Below, piece after piece: positions 10,878 through 22,500 of a stretch of DNA of 64,000 nt. The stretch comes from Microplitis mediator (lineage: Eukaryota; Arthropoda; Insecta; Hymenoptera; Braconidae): assembly GCF_029852145.1 (NCBI RefSeq), contig NC_079969.1, positions 3,286,001 through 3,350,000 of the forward strand, written 5' to 3'. Position numbers and translations under genes: made by a program. Position 1 is the stretch's first letter. Each line of letters starts with the position of its first letter. Below the pieces are notes generated by a model, which searched no databases, was not told the origin of the DNA, and worked only from the letters and a program-made list of their open reading frames with translations.

Positions 10878-13100
10878 ATGTCAAAGATACTATTTGGATT
10901 TATTGCCCTTCTTGTTGTTATTGCAATGATGCAAGTCACTGTCGAAGCTCGCTCGGGTGACAGACCTTGCATAGACAGTACAAAACCGGTAAGGATAAAA
11001 TACGTAAATAAATAAATATACACGGAGAGAAATTTATGGTAACAATTACAATATATTATGAGAAAGGTCCCCACTCTCTTAATTTGAATCAGTGGAATTT
11101 CACTGGTTCACCAGTGAAACCTCACTGGTTTACTACTAAAACTCACACTGAGAAAAAAATTTTCTCCTGACAACTAAATTTTAGTTATGACAAGAAAATC
11201 ATTTGGTTGCCCATTGCCAATCATATATTTGGTTGTTTTAACTAAATCTTTTGTAATCCATCAACAAAACAAATTATTAGAAACTATGAAATATTTGGTA
11301 AAGATTTATACGCGTTGAGTAGCAAGCATAAAATCAAATTGATTACCTGTAGAGTTTTTAAAGAAGTCATAATGAAATGTATCAGTGATTATTATAGAGA
11401 ACGAGTTATTAATAATAATTGAATATTATTTTGAAATAACAGAATATTTATTCAATTGTGACAAAAATTGTTCTAGAAAAATATTAATATTAAACATTAA
11501 TGTCATAGTGTAATACAATATACCTCGACATCACTGTCAAAAATTTTCAACGGATATCTTGTTCTATAAATGCTTCAAGCTCGGAATATATAAACTCTGA
11601 AATAAGTATCTTACCAGGGACACCACAAATGGTGGGCGCGATCTAGTGGCGAGCACCGAACTACTCCAGCTGCTGCTGCCTAACACCATAACTTTTAAAT
11701 CAATAATCATTAGGTTCAAATATATATTTATTAACCTCGAACAAATATATATATTTATTCTAAATGAATATATATTTTTGTGTCTAAGTTAGTATTCATT
11801 AGAGTTAATATAATAATATTATGCTCTAATATTTGGATTTGTTGGCACTACAAAATAGTTAAGTTGTCCATTAAATAAATATTTTCTTAACTCTACCAAA
11901 TGATTTTATTATCTTAGAGAGAGAAATATTAATGTCAACCAAATAGAGTCTATTAAATCATTTGTTAAAAATTATAAAATAGATTATATTGACGTAATAA
12001 AATTTAGTTGTCCCAAATAAATTTTAGTTTAATAGAATTCAACAAAACCAATTTAATTGTCCAAAGAGAATTTTTTTCTCAGTGCACTGATTCACCAGTG
12101 AGTTTCACTGATTCAACAGTGAGCTGATATAACTTTCGTCATAACCCAACTTATACATATAGGGCATGATTACTCACGTAAAATAAATGAATTAAAAACA
12201 TATTCACGCAAATTTACTGTATTCAACATTCACTACATTAACTGTATTAAAATTATTCACAGTAATATGGAAGAATGAAACTACTTTTCGAACTTTCTTC
12301 GAAATTTTACAAATATACTGGTCGATTAAATTATAAAAATTATCAAAGCTTGGAAGATAGCTTACATTAAAAACATAATATAATTTATGTAAAATAGAAA
12401 ATGCAATAATAAGGTCACAATTTGGCTTGAAATTTATCAATTAATTCAATTGACATTAATAAACAAACATCAGATTATGTATAACTTTCTATAACCGGTA
12501 TAACTAATCATAGGTCGCTGTTGACAATGGTCACTCGAGGTACTTAAATTTTGCACTGGTTTACCAGTGAGCATCTTTGAATCTCACTGATTCACCAGTG
12601 ACTTTTTTTACTCACTGAATGAACCAGTGGATTTCTCATTGATTCAAATTAAGAGAGCGTAATGCATGTTAACCGGTTTTTTTGAAATGTTGATGATAGA
12701 AATGGCACCCATATATATTATAGTTATCATTACTATAATATTATGGTAATTATTACCGTAATTTTTTCACATGCGATAAGGGAACTGTTACCATAATGAT
12801 GAGAATTGTTTCCATACTTATGGGAACTTTTCCCAGAAAGTATGGGCCTATTTCCCATAATTCCAAGTAATCATTACCATAACGGTATGGAACGGTTACC
12901 ATAAATTTCTCTCCGTGTAATACATTCACTATTTGAAATAATTTATGATAAAGTTTTTTTTAATTCTACAAAATTAATTAATATTTTAATATTTTTATTA
13001 TTAGTGTGAAAATAACGGCGATTGCTGTAGAGGAGTCTGCTCTTTGTATCGTTGGGCAGATGGCCCTAAATATAATACCTTTGAAAAGTTATGTGAATGA
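10878..13100 (+). CDS. Secreted cystine-knot (knottin-like) peptide, copy 2
   Basis: Two exons: 10878-10988 (37 codons) and 13005-13100 (31 codons plus stop), phase 0, 68 residues. A hydrophobic signal peptide covers residues 1 to about 24. The cysteine layout is C31-x6-C38-x5-C44-C45-x3-C49-x17-C67, an inhibitor-cystine-knot pattern. Exon 2 starts on the second cysteine codon. The mature region has diverged strongly from copies 1 and 3 while the signal peptide is nearly unchanged, as is typical of secreted peptides under diversifying selection. The 2016-bp intron has been enlarged by three nested elements; copy 3 retains a ~110-bp intron. An AATAAA at 13174-13179 is the likely polyadenylation signal. 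Function is not assigned; toxin-like or immune roles are possible from the fold alone. Confidence 0.75.
11072..12659. mobile_element. Middle nested element (ACTCTCTTAATTTGAATCA ends)
   Basis: Terminal inverted repeats begin CACTCTCTTAATTTGAATCA on the left and end TGATTCAAATTAAGAGAGCG on the right. Internal CACTGGTTCACCAGTG words face each other across the element. It lies inside 11021-12917 and is itself interrupted at 11146. Confidence 0.75.
11146..12084 (-). mobile_element. Innermost nested element, CACTGAG family
   Basis: Ends are CACTGAGAAAAAAA and TTTTTTTCTCAGTG. It is 939 bp, reverse in orientation to the copies at 59925 and 61116, and somewhat more diverged. It shares their GC-rich core (11620-11690), including a CTCF-like word at 11635-11649. 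The flanking dinucleotide is CA on both sides rather than TA. Confidence 0.85.
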
Positions 13101-13409
13101 TAATAACTTTTCGAGGTATATAATCGCATGGAAAAGTTATTTTCTTGTACCCAAATAATCTGTATGCAATGACAATAAAAAAATATGTGAACAACAAACC
13201 TTGACTTTGTTTTTAGATTTATTTCTTAGAAATTCAAGTTATTGTTATCATCTAGATAATATTCACTACTATCGGATTGATAGTAAAAATTTCACTATCA
13301 CTAGATGATAATTCCTATCATTTAATTCTCTGAGTGTATATAATCATACAGAAATTTAGATATAACTACACGGAAAAAAAATTGTGTACCTTACAACCAC
13401 GATATTGTA

Positions 13410-14505
13410 CACGGAAAGAATTTTCGTATGAATATTGCCATGTTATTTATTCTAAAAATTACTCTAAATCGAGTTATCTTGGACCATTACGAATTTTTAC
13501 TTTCGAATTACGAAATTTCACTCTTTCAATGAGTAAAAATCAATCAGATTAATTTTTACTCACAATTACGAGTAAAAATTACACCTAGCGGCTGTCTAAA
13601 TAAATTCTCTGTAATTCAATTTTTACTCGTAGGTTATGATAGAAAGTTGTTGATTCAATTTATAAAATTTATATTGAATTACAATAAAAATTACAATTAA
13701 TAGGCTGAAATTTTCATAAAAAATCTAAAAATCATCTAATTGCTTTAGAATATGACTTATAATAAATATTTTGAAAAAGAATAAAAAAAAAAAAATTACT
13801 CTTATTGTGTTGAAAAAGAAAAGATATAAATTTTTTTTTAATTTTAAAATAAATATTAGGGCGTGTTCAGAAATACACTCTGGAGGTGAAAAATTACCTA
13901 TCTAGGTGTGATTAGTACCTTTGTAATGTTATATCGCACCTCTGGTTCGACCAGTGGATATTTCTGAACGCAGGAGTTGAATATTTTCTCTTACAGAGTG
14001 TGTTTCTGAACAAGCCCTTAAGTTATAGAGAGATACAGAGATCGTCTTTTTTTCCAAACCTACGTTTGTGTGCGTAACATATGTAAGTTGTCGCGAGCAA
14101 AATAAAAGACATTTAATTGAAGCCGATATTAACCGAAGATTAACGGAGGCTACTGAAATATTACTCTACAGTTGAGAGTAAAAATTACTTCCATAGATAA
14201 GAAAATTTATTTGAGTTATAGGTAGTTTTTCATCAAAAAGTTAATGGGTTTAAAAGAATGGTATATTAGGGAGTAAAAATTAATCGCATGGAGTTAAAAT
14301 TAATAGATTAAGATGAGATATTCACAATAATCGATTAAATATAAGACTTTTAAAAAATTACTCAGTAGTAGAGTAAAACATGGTCTAGCAACGTTAATAT
14401 TTAAACAAAAAATATTAAATTTAAAACAAATAATACCAATTTTTTGCAACGGCCCAGGATTACTCGAAATTACAGAGTAATTTTTATCAAAAAATTCTTT
14501 CCGTG
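13410..14505. mobile_element. TA-flanked TIR element, CACGGAAAGAA subfamily
   Basis: The left end CACGGAAAGAATTTT matches the right end AAAATTCTTTCCGTG, with TA on each side. Internal words are GAGTAAAAATTA and its complement. A second, GGGC-ended element is nested at 13859-14017. No transposase is encoded. Confidence 0.75.
13859..14017. mobile_element. 159-bp MITE with TTA target duplication
   Basis: The ends GGGCGTGTTCAGAAATACAC and GTGTTTCTGAACAAGCCC are imperfect inverted repeats flanked by TTA on both sides. A TWA duplication is the signature of PIF/Harbinger elements. It is nested in 13410-14505. Confidence 0.8.
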
Positions 14506-15051
14506 TAGTAAAACATTGTAGTACAGTCGGATTTCACTAATTCTGACAGTTAGTCTACGGAGGAGCGAAAATTTTCAGGAAATTCCGACTTATCGAATTC
14601 CCCTTCTCCTTCAATGATCAAACTACAACGCATGCGCTCTTACATCTGGATGAATGTAAGCATTGGGTGTCAGACAGCGTGGCTCGTAGTGAGGGTCAAG
14701 ATTGAGGGGAAGTTCCGAGTTTGTTATAGTAACTGCAATCTTTTTTCCGTGATAGATATCAATATCCGGCCATATCGGATTACTGATAGTCAATGAAACA
14801 GATATGATTTTTTTTTTTCCGGTAAATAAAACAGTTAGATTACGATGAAATAAAACTAATAATTGAATAATTGAAAAAATTAGTATTTAGATTATAGAGA
14901 TAACATCAATACATATTTTGTTGAAATATTTAGTAATAATTATCGTATAATACGGGGATTTTTTAAGTTATTCAAATCTTTTTACTGATTACATAACGAA
15001 GTATTATTAGATTACTTTATCTTTAGTAAAAAAGTTTGAATTTACTCGTGA
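14506..15051. other. Intergenic, nothing recognised
   Basis: AT-rich sequence downstream of the first MATH/BTB gene. A 60-codon open frame at 14614-14796 has no features supporting a gene. The phrase AAGATTGAGGGGAAGTTCC near 14698 recurs in variant form near 31932 and 43860, so part of it is a dispersed repeat. Confidence 0.5.
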
Positions 15052-15957
15052 TTAATAATATAACTGTTGTGGATTACTAGCAATAAATGTTAAGGCACAT
15101 TTTTTTAATGTTGATAAGTTATGAACTAAAGCCTTCTCCAGGAGAACCAGTACATTATCAATTGATATGTAGTTACTTAATACTATTTCACAAACATCTT
15201 TTAAATTCGTTATGATGTACATTGCAGATACTTCTAATAGATTTAAAGCAAAGTTATAATCATTGTTTGCTTTGTCTAATTTCCCAGTGTACAAAAATAG
15301 AAGTAATTCATTGACCAAATCAGCATCAAGATCTGGAAGGTTAATGCAGTTTTCTTTTGACTCTTTCATGTCTGTTGTTAACATCATCCGAAACATGGGA
15401 CTTTGCGCTGCCAGTATGTTTTTATGAGCTGGAAACTCTTGGTCCTTAACTTTAATAATAACATCACTGAATTCTTTGTTATTGTAGTATTGTTTCATAT
15501 TATCATATAAATTGGGACTGAGCAATTCATCGGTAAATCCATACCAGAATATTGAAGCAACTATCGGTATACTATATTTATGAGTATTATCATAATTTTG
15601 CGGTAGTGAACAAAAATTACCATAATTTGGATGTTTTAAACAAACATCACAATTCGTCGGAATTACTAAACCATCAAAAATCACATCTTCTTTCCAATTA
15701 GCCACAGATATTCTAATTGGTGGCGTATCACCTATTGCCAATTCGATAATTACCATCGCTGATTTGGTATAATGTTTTCTGACTATTACTTTTAACAATT
15801 TTTTGTCATTCATTTCCACAAAGATGGTAAATTTAATATTGGGAGCACATTTCATGTGAAAAAAATTTGAATATACGATTGTACCTGGCTTTTCAATTTG
15901 TAATGTAACCTTGTGAATTGATTGCATGTCTAATGAAGCTGGAGATTTATCACTCAT
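15052..15957 (-). CDS. MATH/BTB-domain protein (speckle-type POZ-like), copy A
   Basis: A single exon of 301 codons from the ATG at 15957. The open frame extends 18 bases further upstream but lacks an ATG there, and sister genes start with a similar Met-Ser. The N-terminal half is a diverged MATH-like region ending in the motif FWYGFTDELLSPNLY, shared with the sisters. A BTB domain follows at about residues 155-260 (FSDVIIKVKDQEFPAHKNILAAQSPMF). A short BACK-like helical tail then ends about 25 residues earlier than in the sisters. A cysteine cluster lies near residues 103-116. MATH/BTB proteins normally bring substrates to Cullin-3 ubiquitin ligases through MATH and bind Cul3 through BTB. 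No substrate can be named. Confidence 0.85.
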   Translation of the reverse strand: MSDKSPASLDMQSIHKVTLQIEKPGTIVYSNFFHMKCAPNIKFTIFVEMNDKKLLKVIVRKHYTKSAMVIIELAIGDTPPIRISVANWKEDVIFDGLVIPTNCDVCLKHPNYGNFCSLPQNYDNTHKYSIPIVASIFWYGFTDELLSPNLYDNMKQYYNNKEFSDVIIKVKDQEFPAHKNILAAQSPMFRMMLTTDMKESKENCINLPDLDADLVNELLLFLYTGKLDKANNDYNFALNLLEVSAMYIITNLKDVCEIVLSNYISIDNVLVLLEKALVHNLSTLKKCALTFIASNPQQLYY

Positions 15958-16983
15958 TTTAATTGAATACTTCAAAATATTAATTTAATTTAATGTTATT
16001 GTTTAACTGTAAATATAAAAATTTTTTGTTAAAATTTAATTATGACAACCATAGTGGTACAAAAAAAATATGTCGGCTTTTCTGCCGCTTGAGAAATAAT
16101 TGATGCGAACAAATGCTTACTGATTGTTAATAATTAAAAACTAAAAAATTATTTATTAAACTTACACTGTTCCAGAGCGATGAAAAATTAATTTTCTCAA
16201 TTGTTAAGTATATATTTGAAAATTAATTTATAATAACAACTTAATATAATAAATCTTTTGATACATTTGATAAAATAAATTTCACGGTTATGACTTAACT
16301 GTCCACTAGAGAATCTAGAGATCACTCTAGTTCTCCCAGGGTAAGTCGCCGTCGGTTATTACCCCCCACTCTTACTTATAAAACGAGTCTAATCTCAGGC
16401 AGTTACTACACAAGCAGAAAATTCCCAACAATTCTCGACGGCGACTTATAATTTTTCGACAAACTAAAAAAAAAAAACATAAGAATAAGATTGGTACGAT
16501 TTAATATACTAGATTTTTTTCTATGGAATGTTTAAATATTATTTTAAAATTAATTATAATAAATCAGCTGATGATTTTTTACTCATACTTCAAAACCAAC
16601 GTGAAATTACTCAAGTTTTCAAAATTAAAATTATTGGGTCATTGGCTGACCACTAAACTCATTATGTAGCGATGCTAAAAACACAAATTCAGATGTAACG
16701 GTAAGGAAATACAGGTAGCAGACAATTCTTCTGCAAGCTTAATTTCACGGGTCATACCCAAGTTTCTCAAGGGTCGTTTTAATCAATTAATAAATTAATA
16801 GAGATCTAAAATTCGAAAATTTGTTGAGTATACTCCGTAAACGGCCCAATTTTAAGAAAGTCATAGAAAAGATTTATAGGAGGTATCATATAGAAGAACC
16901 TTGCTCTGACTTCTCTAAGATGCAAAATCTATTAAAGACTTACTCTAGACTACTGTTACGTTTTTTTGAGATTTGAACACCTG
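15958..16983. other. Intergenic region with an AGTCGCCGTCG inverted repeat
   Basis: Upstream of the copy A gene. At 16345-16355 and 16436-16446, AGTCGCCGTCG and CGACGGCGACT face each other across about 80 bases, unusually GC-rich for the surroundings. This could be a small foldback element or promoter-proximal sequence. No coding region is seen. Confidence 0.4.
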
Positions 16984-17290
16984 TACGGAAAAAAGAGCAG
17001 TTGAAAAATTACAGTTTCTATAGTGAGAAAGGCCTTCGGGGCAAAAATCTTCAAACATCGAGCTTAAACTGTAATTATAGAAATTTGTTATTGTAATAAA
17101 ATTAATACAATTTTAAGCAGCAAATTTTACAGTTTAAAATGTAATTTTTGAGTTTGAAAATGTAATATTTATTATGCCTGGGATAAAAATGTAACTTTTA
17201 CAGTTTCAGACTGGCAGCGCTTTACTACTATACGAAACTAATAAATACTCATCAGATATGATCAATTTTTCAACTGCTCTTTTTTCCGTG
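16984..17290. mobile_element. ~307-bp TIR element (CACGGAAAAAAGAGCAG)
   Basis: The ends CGGAAAAAAGAGCAGTTG and CAACTGCTCTTTTTTCCGTG are inverted repeats of about 25 bp. Internal ACAGTTT/AAACTGT words mirror each other. It is a miniature element without coding sequence. Confidence 0.8.
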
Positions 17291-17437
17291 TGAAAGCTTA
17301 AAAATTCGCCTTTATTTGCAGGGAAAATGGCGCATGCGCTAATTTTTATCATCTGTTTTCTTATTAAAAAAAAAAAAAAAATTTCTTTCCTTTAAGCAGG
17401 GCAGGAATTTAAACTTTCGACGCAGATATAGTGAAAT

Positions 17438-17541
17438 AGTATATTACACACCTAGGGCAATAAGGTAAGAAATGTCTCAGATCATAAACAAACAAGTGAT
17501 CAGTGGCTTTCTTGTTTACTGCCCTAGGTGTGTAATATACT
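17438..17541. repeat. 104-nt perfect-stem foldback
   Basis: The arms AGTATATTACACACCTAGGG and CCCTAGGTGTGTAATATACT pair perfectly over about 23 bp and imperfectly for roughly 12 more, around a loop of about 35 nt. Size and shape fit either a short MITE or a precursor-miRNA-like hairpin. Confidence 0.75.
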
Positions 17542-17839
17542 ATATTATTATAGGGTAAGACGACCAATGACGGGATTTTTATGGCATTCGAAAAGTGATA
17601 GTTTTGTGAATCATAGAATGACAGAAGGGTGTGTATGGGTGTAAGAATGAGGGGGGGGGGGGTAAAATGACTGAATAATCTATCATTTGGATAGAAAATA
17701 AATAATCAAAAATAAACGAATGTGATAATTATTTTTGAATTGTCTATTTATTTAATTATTAATGATAAATCATTTTTATTTCATTGATATTTTAGATTAT
17801 TATTTTAGATCATTTGAATTTCTTAAAGAAATAAATTTT

Positions 17840-20800
17840 TCATTTTGATGTTTTACTAGGGTCTAACACATCGGTTAAAATTTCAGCGATAGTATCATTT
17901 AATCCGCTAATATTTTCAATAGCTGCCACGTAAAGTAGCGAGTCATGCCACAATGAATACACATGATTGTTTTCTCCTGCTACAATTCCAACTAAAACAC
18001 GGACTTCGGGATTTGATTTCAAGGAACAAAACATTCCACTTCCGTTGCCCCACTATAAAATTTATTTTATCGGAATTATTTGATTTATCGGTTTGATAAT
18101 TTAATATTTCAAAATCACATATATTGTAATTTAGAGTAATTTCAAAATAATTAAAAATTTTTAATTTCGACTCTATCCATTTGTGTGATTAGAAATTTTA
18201 AATTGGCAATTAAATTTTCTACAAAAATGTTCTTCAACTTATTCCCGTAAAACTCGACAAATTTAAAAAAACTGAGTTTAAAAATTTATTTCCATTAAAA
18301 TTTCGATAAAACCAAGAGCAGTAAAATATCGATATAAGATAAAAAAAAAAGTTGGGAAACAAATTTAAAAAAAATTTAATTACTCTCAAAATAAAAATTT
18401 GAACGGTTCAAATTATTAAATTTGATGTTTTATAATTACAGCCCGAGTCGAAATATTAGACGTAAGTTGAACGATCTTAACGTTTTAAACGTGAATTGAA
18501 CGTTTTTAACGTTTTGAAAGTAAATTGAACGATTTTTTTGTATTTTGGTTTGTAAAAAATTGGTAATTTGATGAGTGATGATTTTAGTTTAATGATAACA
18601 TTATTTAATTCATTTCAATATTTGTAATCACAATTCATAACCTTGATATCATAATATATGAAAAGATATAATAGTGTTAAAGATAGAAGTATGAAACTAA
18701 AAAAATTTTTTTTTCAAAATACGAATTTTTTAATTTAAGAGCCAGAAAAGCGGACGACAAAATTTTAGAGAATTGACGTGATTATAATCCAGGAGTACAA
18801 AATCGATGAAAAAAATTTTTTGGTATACTTATGTTTTCTTATTGTAAATCTAAATATAGGTTTTAGTTACGTTTTCGATTTATGATCCTCCAATCTACGT
18901 TTTGAATAAGTTGAAAGCTGTCAAATTGAGTTTTTAATATCCGAAACGTTCAATTTACGTTCAAAACGTTAAAAACGTTCAATTTACGTTTAAAACGTTA
19001 AGAACGTTCAATTTACGTCTAATATTTCGAATCGGGAATACAACCTGGTTATAAGTTACTGTTAGGGGCTATAGGAGAAAAATTTCAGTTTTCTGCATAT
19101 GTATGCGTCGTGTTCGTATTTGTGTCTGCAGTCCTTTTATAAGTTAGTTGACGTTTGTCATTTATCTACGCACATACTTTATTAACTTATAAAAGGACTG
19201 CAGAAACAATCTCTTTACGACAACCGAAAAACTGCGTTAGTGAAACTGGAGTGGGGGTAGTCTTTCGAGACGAGCGAAAACATATAGAAAGGAAGTAACT
19301 TATAACCGAGTAACTTATAACGAGGTTGTACTGTATAGTGATTTTGAAATAACGCTAATGTCTCAATGTACTCACAACATCCTCGGAGCCAACACAATAA
19401 ACATTAGCAGGATTTCCATAACGATTACCAAAGAACACATAATCACAGTAAGTATATGTTACATTCCAACCATTATAATTTGGTACGAAACACTGGTCTG
19501 TATTAATATCATCAAGATTTGAATTTATTTTTACATATTCATTTTCATCTTGTTCGGGTTCAACTGGTTCATTAGTTATAATTACTGCTAGTTTACGTTT
19601 ATTCTTATTGAAAGTTTCATCTAAGTCTTCACCGTAGTATATGTTACTGGTGTTGAAATGTATTTTCTTACTCGTTTCACTATCGTGGACTTTTTTGATG
19701 ATATAACTGTTAGTAGGATTAGTAACCCTGAAATTAGCAGACATTAGCAATTTCCGGATTTATTTTTCAATAAATCAATTACGAAAAAAAAAAGCGGTCT
19801 ATCGGTTAACCCTACGGGCCAGCCCCAAAACTTTCCGCTTTTTTCAAGCTCGTTGAGGCGGCAATAGACGCGTTTTATTAAGTTCTAGAGCTGATTAGAT
19901 TTTGAAATCGAATGATTCAATTTTTTTGTAGATATCCGAAAAAAAACGGTTTTCACTATTTTTTTAACCAGCGATATCTCGTGAACGAATTGACCGATTA
20001 AGACGGTTGAGGCGGCAATCGACGTGTTTTATCAAGTTCTAAAGCTGATCAAATTTTGAAATTGATTTATCCAGTCGTTTTTGAGAAATTTCAAAAAAAC
20101 CAAAAAAAAAATTTTTTTGAATTCGTCAACGGTTTCTCTTGAACGAATGAACCGATTTAGATGGTAGATGTGGCATTCGACGCGGCTTATAAAGTTTTAG
20201 AGCTGATTAGATTTTGGAATCAATCCATCGAGCAAATTAAAAGTTATCCGAATAAAACATTTTTTAAAAAATTTTATTTTTGAAATATCTCCGAACGCAC
20301 CCTACCGATTAAGCTCAAATTTTTACAGCTTTAAGATATTAACAAGCCGCGTCGAATGGCACCTCAAAGATCAAAATCGGTTCATCCGTTCAAGAGTTAT
20401 GAATATTTACATACGTATACATACGTACGTACACACATACATACACTCGGACATCATCGTGAAATCAGTCAGGATAGCTTCCTAAAACCTCAAAACGTCA
20501 AAATCTGATAGAAATTCGGTTTTTGCAAATCGGACCAAAACCAATAACTTCCCGAATTTTTGAAAATTTTCAATTTTTTTAGCGGGAAGTTAAAAAAAAA
20601 CTAAAAATATGCACATGTAGAAAATTAAAAAATCTATGTGTAATTTTTGAAATATTTTTTTTTTTTATTTTTTGTTACCCGCATAAATGTTACGACAAAT
20701 AAATATATCGGCATTGAGAAAATTTCCTTGAATAATACAACTAATTAATTTTCGTTGATAAAAATTTTTAGATATCCCTCTACTCCATTTTTCTGGACCT

Positions 20801-21072
20801 CTTCTCCGATTTAAGTAACGTAAAAAAATTTTGTTTTATAAAATATAGTTTTTTAAAATTTACCCTTGGATACATATAGGATCAGTGATATATACTCGTG
20901 GTTTGATAAATGTACCATAACATTTAGACGACATTATATTATTAAAAATTTTTACATCCCATCCTTGAAACATATTGTATTTCTCATTAAATGTATCAAC
21001 GTCGACTACAGACCTCTCGGAATGTACAAATATTCCGGTGTTAAGTAATAAAATCAACAGTTTAAAAATCAT
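17840..21072 (-). CDS. Secreted non-catalytic serine protease homologue 1
   Basis: Three exons: 20864-21072, 19376-19727 and 17840-18052, consistent in phase (2, 0), 257 residues. Residues 1-18 form a signal peptide. The chymotrypsin (S1) fold is recognised from CYGTFIKPRVYITDPIC (51-67), aligning with the usual CGG..I.....LTAAHC, and from a hydrophobic KLAVIITNEPV stretch (115-125) in place of the DIAL strand. GNGSGM (189-194) followed by FC and LVGIVA replaces GDSGGP. The catalytic His, Asp and Ser all appear replaced (His by Ile, Asp by a basic residue, Ser by Gly), so it cannot be a protease. Such homologues act as decoys or cofactors in melanisation cascades and are known in braconid venoms. 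Both introns are filled with repeats. Confidence 0.7.
18442..19036. mobile_element. TIR element with AACGTT arrays in SPH1 intron 2
   Basis: The left end CCCGAGTCGAAATATTAGAC mirrors the right end GTCTAATATTTCGAATCGGG. Just inside each end is a run of GTTCAATTTACGTTYAAAACG-type words. The middle is AT-rich and non-coding. Confidence 0.8.
19039..19333. mobile_element. Foldback element in SPH1 intron 2
   Basis: TACAACCTGGTTATAAGTTACT near 19040 mirrors AGTAACTTATAACGAGGTTGTA near 19310-19331. It encloses a second inverted pair: CTGCAGTCCTTTTATAAGTTA at 19126-19146 and its complement at 19183-19203. Confidence 0.7.
19790..20600. repeat. Dispersed repeat with three diverged internal copies
   Basis: Within SPH1 intron 1, a ~150-bp unit containing GGCGGCAATMGACGCG and GAGCTGATTAGATTTTG is repeated three times with divergence (starts near 19850, 20005 and 20165). 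It is followed by a CATACRTAC microsatellite and the phrase CCAATAACTTCCCG. A related fragment is at 57720-57830. Confidence 0.6.
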
Positions 21073-21312
21073 TTTTCCAGAAGAGAAACAAAAATTTAGT
21101 ACAATAAAAAATAATTATTAATTATGTGTACACTCTAAGAACTCGAAAATAATTTCTTCGTGTCAATGTAAACTCAGTTTCTTTTTTGTGGAAAATTAAA
21201 AAATAACTCGTGTATTTATACTTCAAATTGGAATTTAAAAAAACGATTTATTTTTGTTATTCTCAAGATATAAAATCTTCGGAATTATCAGTACATGTAT
21301 ACAATGGATACA

Positions 21313-21448
21313 CGGAAAGATTGGAACCCGACTAGTTACTGTTCTACACCTGAATCAGTACGGTGGGAATAAAAAATGCTCGATTGTGTGCGCCCCACTG
21401 ATTACTGTGCGGAACCTGACTGAGTGATATGCGCACACGACTTAATGA
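21313..21448. repeat. Partial copy of the 1688-1857 foldback
   Basis: It contains the words CAGTACGGTG, ATGCTCGATTGTG, CTGATTACTGTG and GGAACCTGACTGAGTGATATG in the same order as one arm of the 1688-1857 hairpin. The opposite arm is missing. Confidence 0.7.
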
Positions 21449-21449
21449 C

Positions 21450-22500
21450 TTTTTTTTTTAAGTAGATTTTTTATAAATCTAAGCTATTGTATTTGTCTTC
21501 AGTTAAATTTTAACTCAGCTAAAGATTTTGAGAATGCCAAGACACGAAAGAATATTTTAAAGCTTGAGGAGATTGAAACCGTATATACAATAACTTCTTT
21601 AGGCTTGAAAACGGCGTAAAGATTTGGAGCTGGCTCGCAAGGTCAATCGTTTCCCAGATTTTTTTTTTTTTTTTTTCAATTTTTTTTATTGTGCAGGTTG
21701 ATGAAGAACGATGTATGTTATCTTATGTATATATACATATGTGAGATGTATATATGCATGTATTTCAATGGAAAATAAGTATAGATTGTTGACACTCATT
21801 TTAAAGGACATGAAATTCTCAGCTGATCTACGGTATCAAAGCTGATTTTAAATATGTAAATGTCATAATTAAAATGCGAAAATATTTATTAACGTCAGAA
21901 TAATTATTTCTGGATTTTGAATACATATTTAATGAAATTTTTAGGGAATATATTTGAAGCGTAATTAAAAATAAAGCACTACAATCTAGAAAAATCCAAT
22001 CTATCGCGATCACGTTAATTACTTAGACGTGTCATTAGTGTTTATAAAATTATGAGCACGATTGTGGTGACTTTTTGAAGATAAAATGTAACAAAAATAA
22101 AGACGAATAACTCGTATTAATAACGACATTAATTTTATTTAGATATTAAATAGTATTTTGAACATTTAAATATTCTTATGATTAATTTTTTTAACGCAAA
22201 ATTATCAGGAATTATACGTTTACACGGTTGGCGGTGTAAAAATTCTAAATTTTCACTGCCTAAATTTAACACCGAATTTGGTGTAATTTTCACACCAGAA
22301 TTTTTACACCGCGACATTTACACTACACCGGGTCCAAAAAATTATCTACAGTGTAGGAAAAAAATTAAATAAATATAAGAAAGATATCGCTCGTAAATTT
22401 CTCCGTGAAATGAGTACCCACATGATAGGTTTAAAAAATAGTCAAAATTTTGCATATTTTGAATTTCAAAAGTACGCAGAAATATAATTATCACATAATA
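21450..22500. repeat. Segmental duplication block
   Basis: 21450-22080 repeats 3797-4072 plus 5404-5760 without the two insertions found there. 22140-22500 repeats about 2610-2960, including the GGTGTAAAA element. A phrase around TTTATAAAATTATGAGCACG with GTGGTGACTTTTTGAAGAT recurs near 5725, 22042 and 31328. No gene is seen. Confidence 0.7.

Larger units (their letters stand above)
11021..12917. mobile_element. Outermost of three nested elements in knottin intron
   Basis: It starts CACGGAGAGAAATTTATGG and ends with the mirror image, CTCTCCGTG, flanked by TA on both sides. The intron of knottin copy 3 retains the empty site (about 33970-33985), so both boundaries are well supported. It belongs to the same family as 4073-4955 and carries ATGGTAA repeats near its ends. 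Confidence 0.85.
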
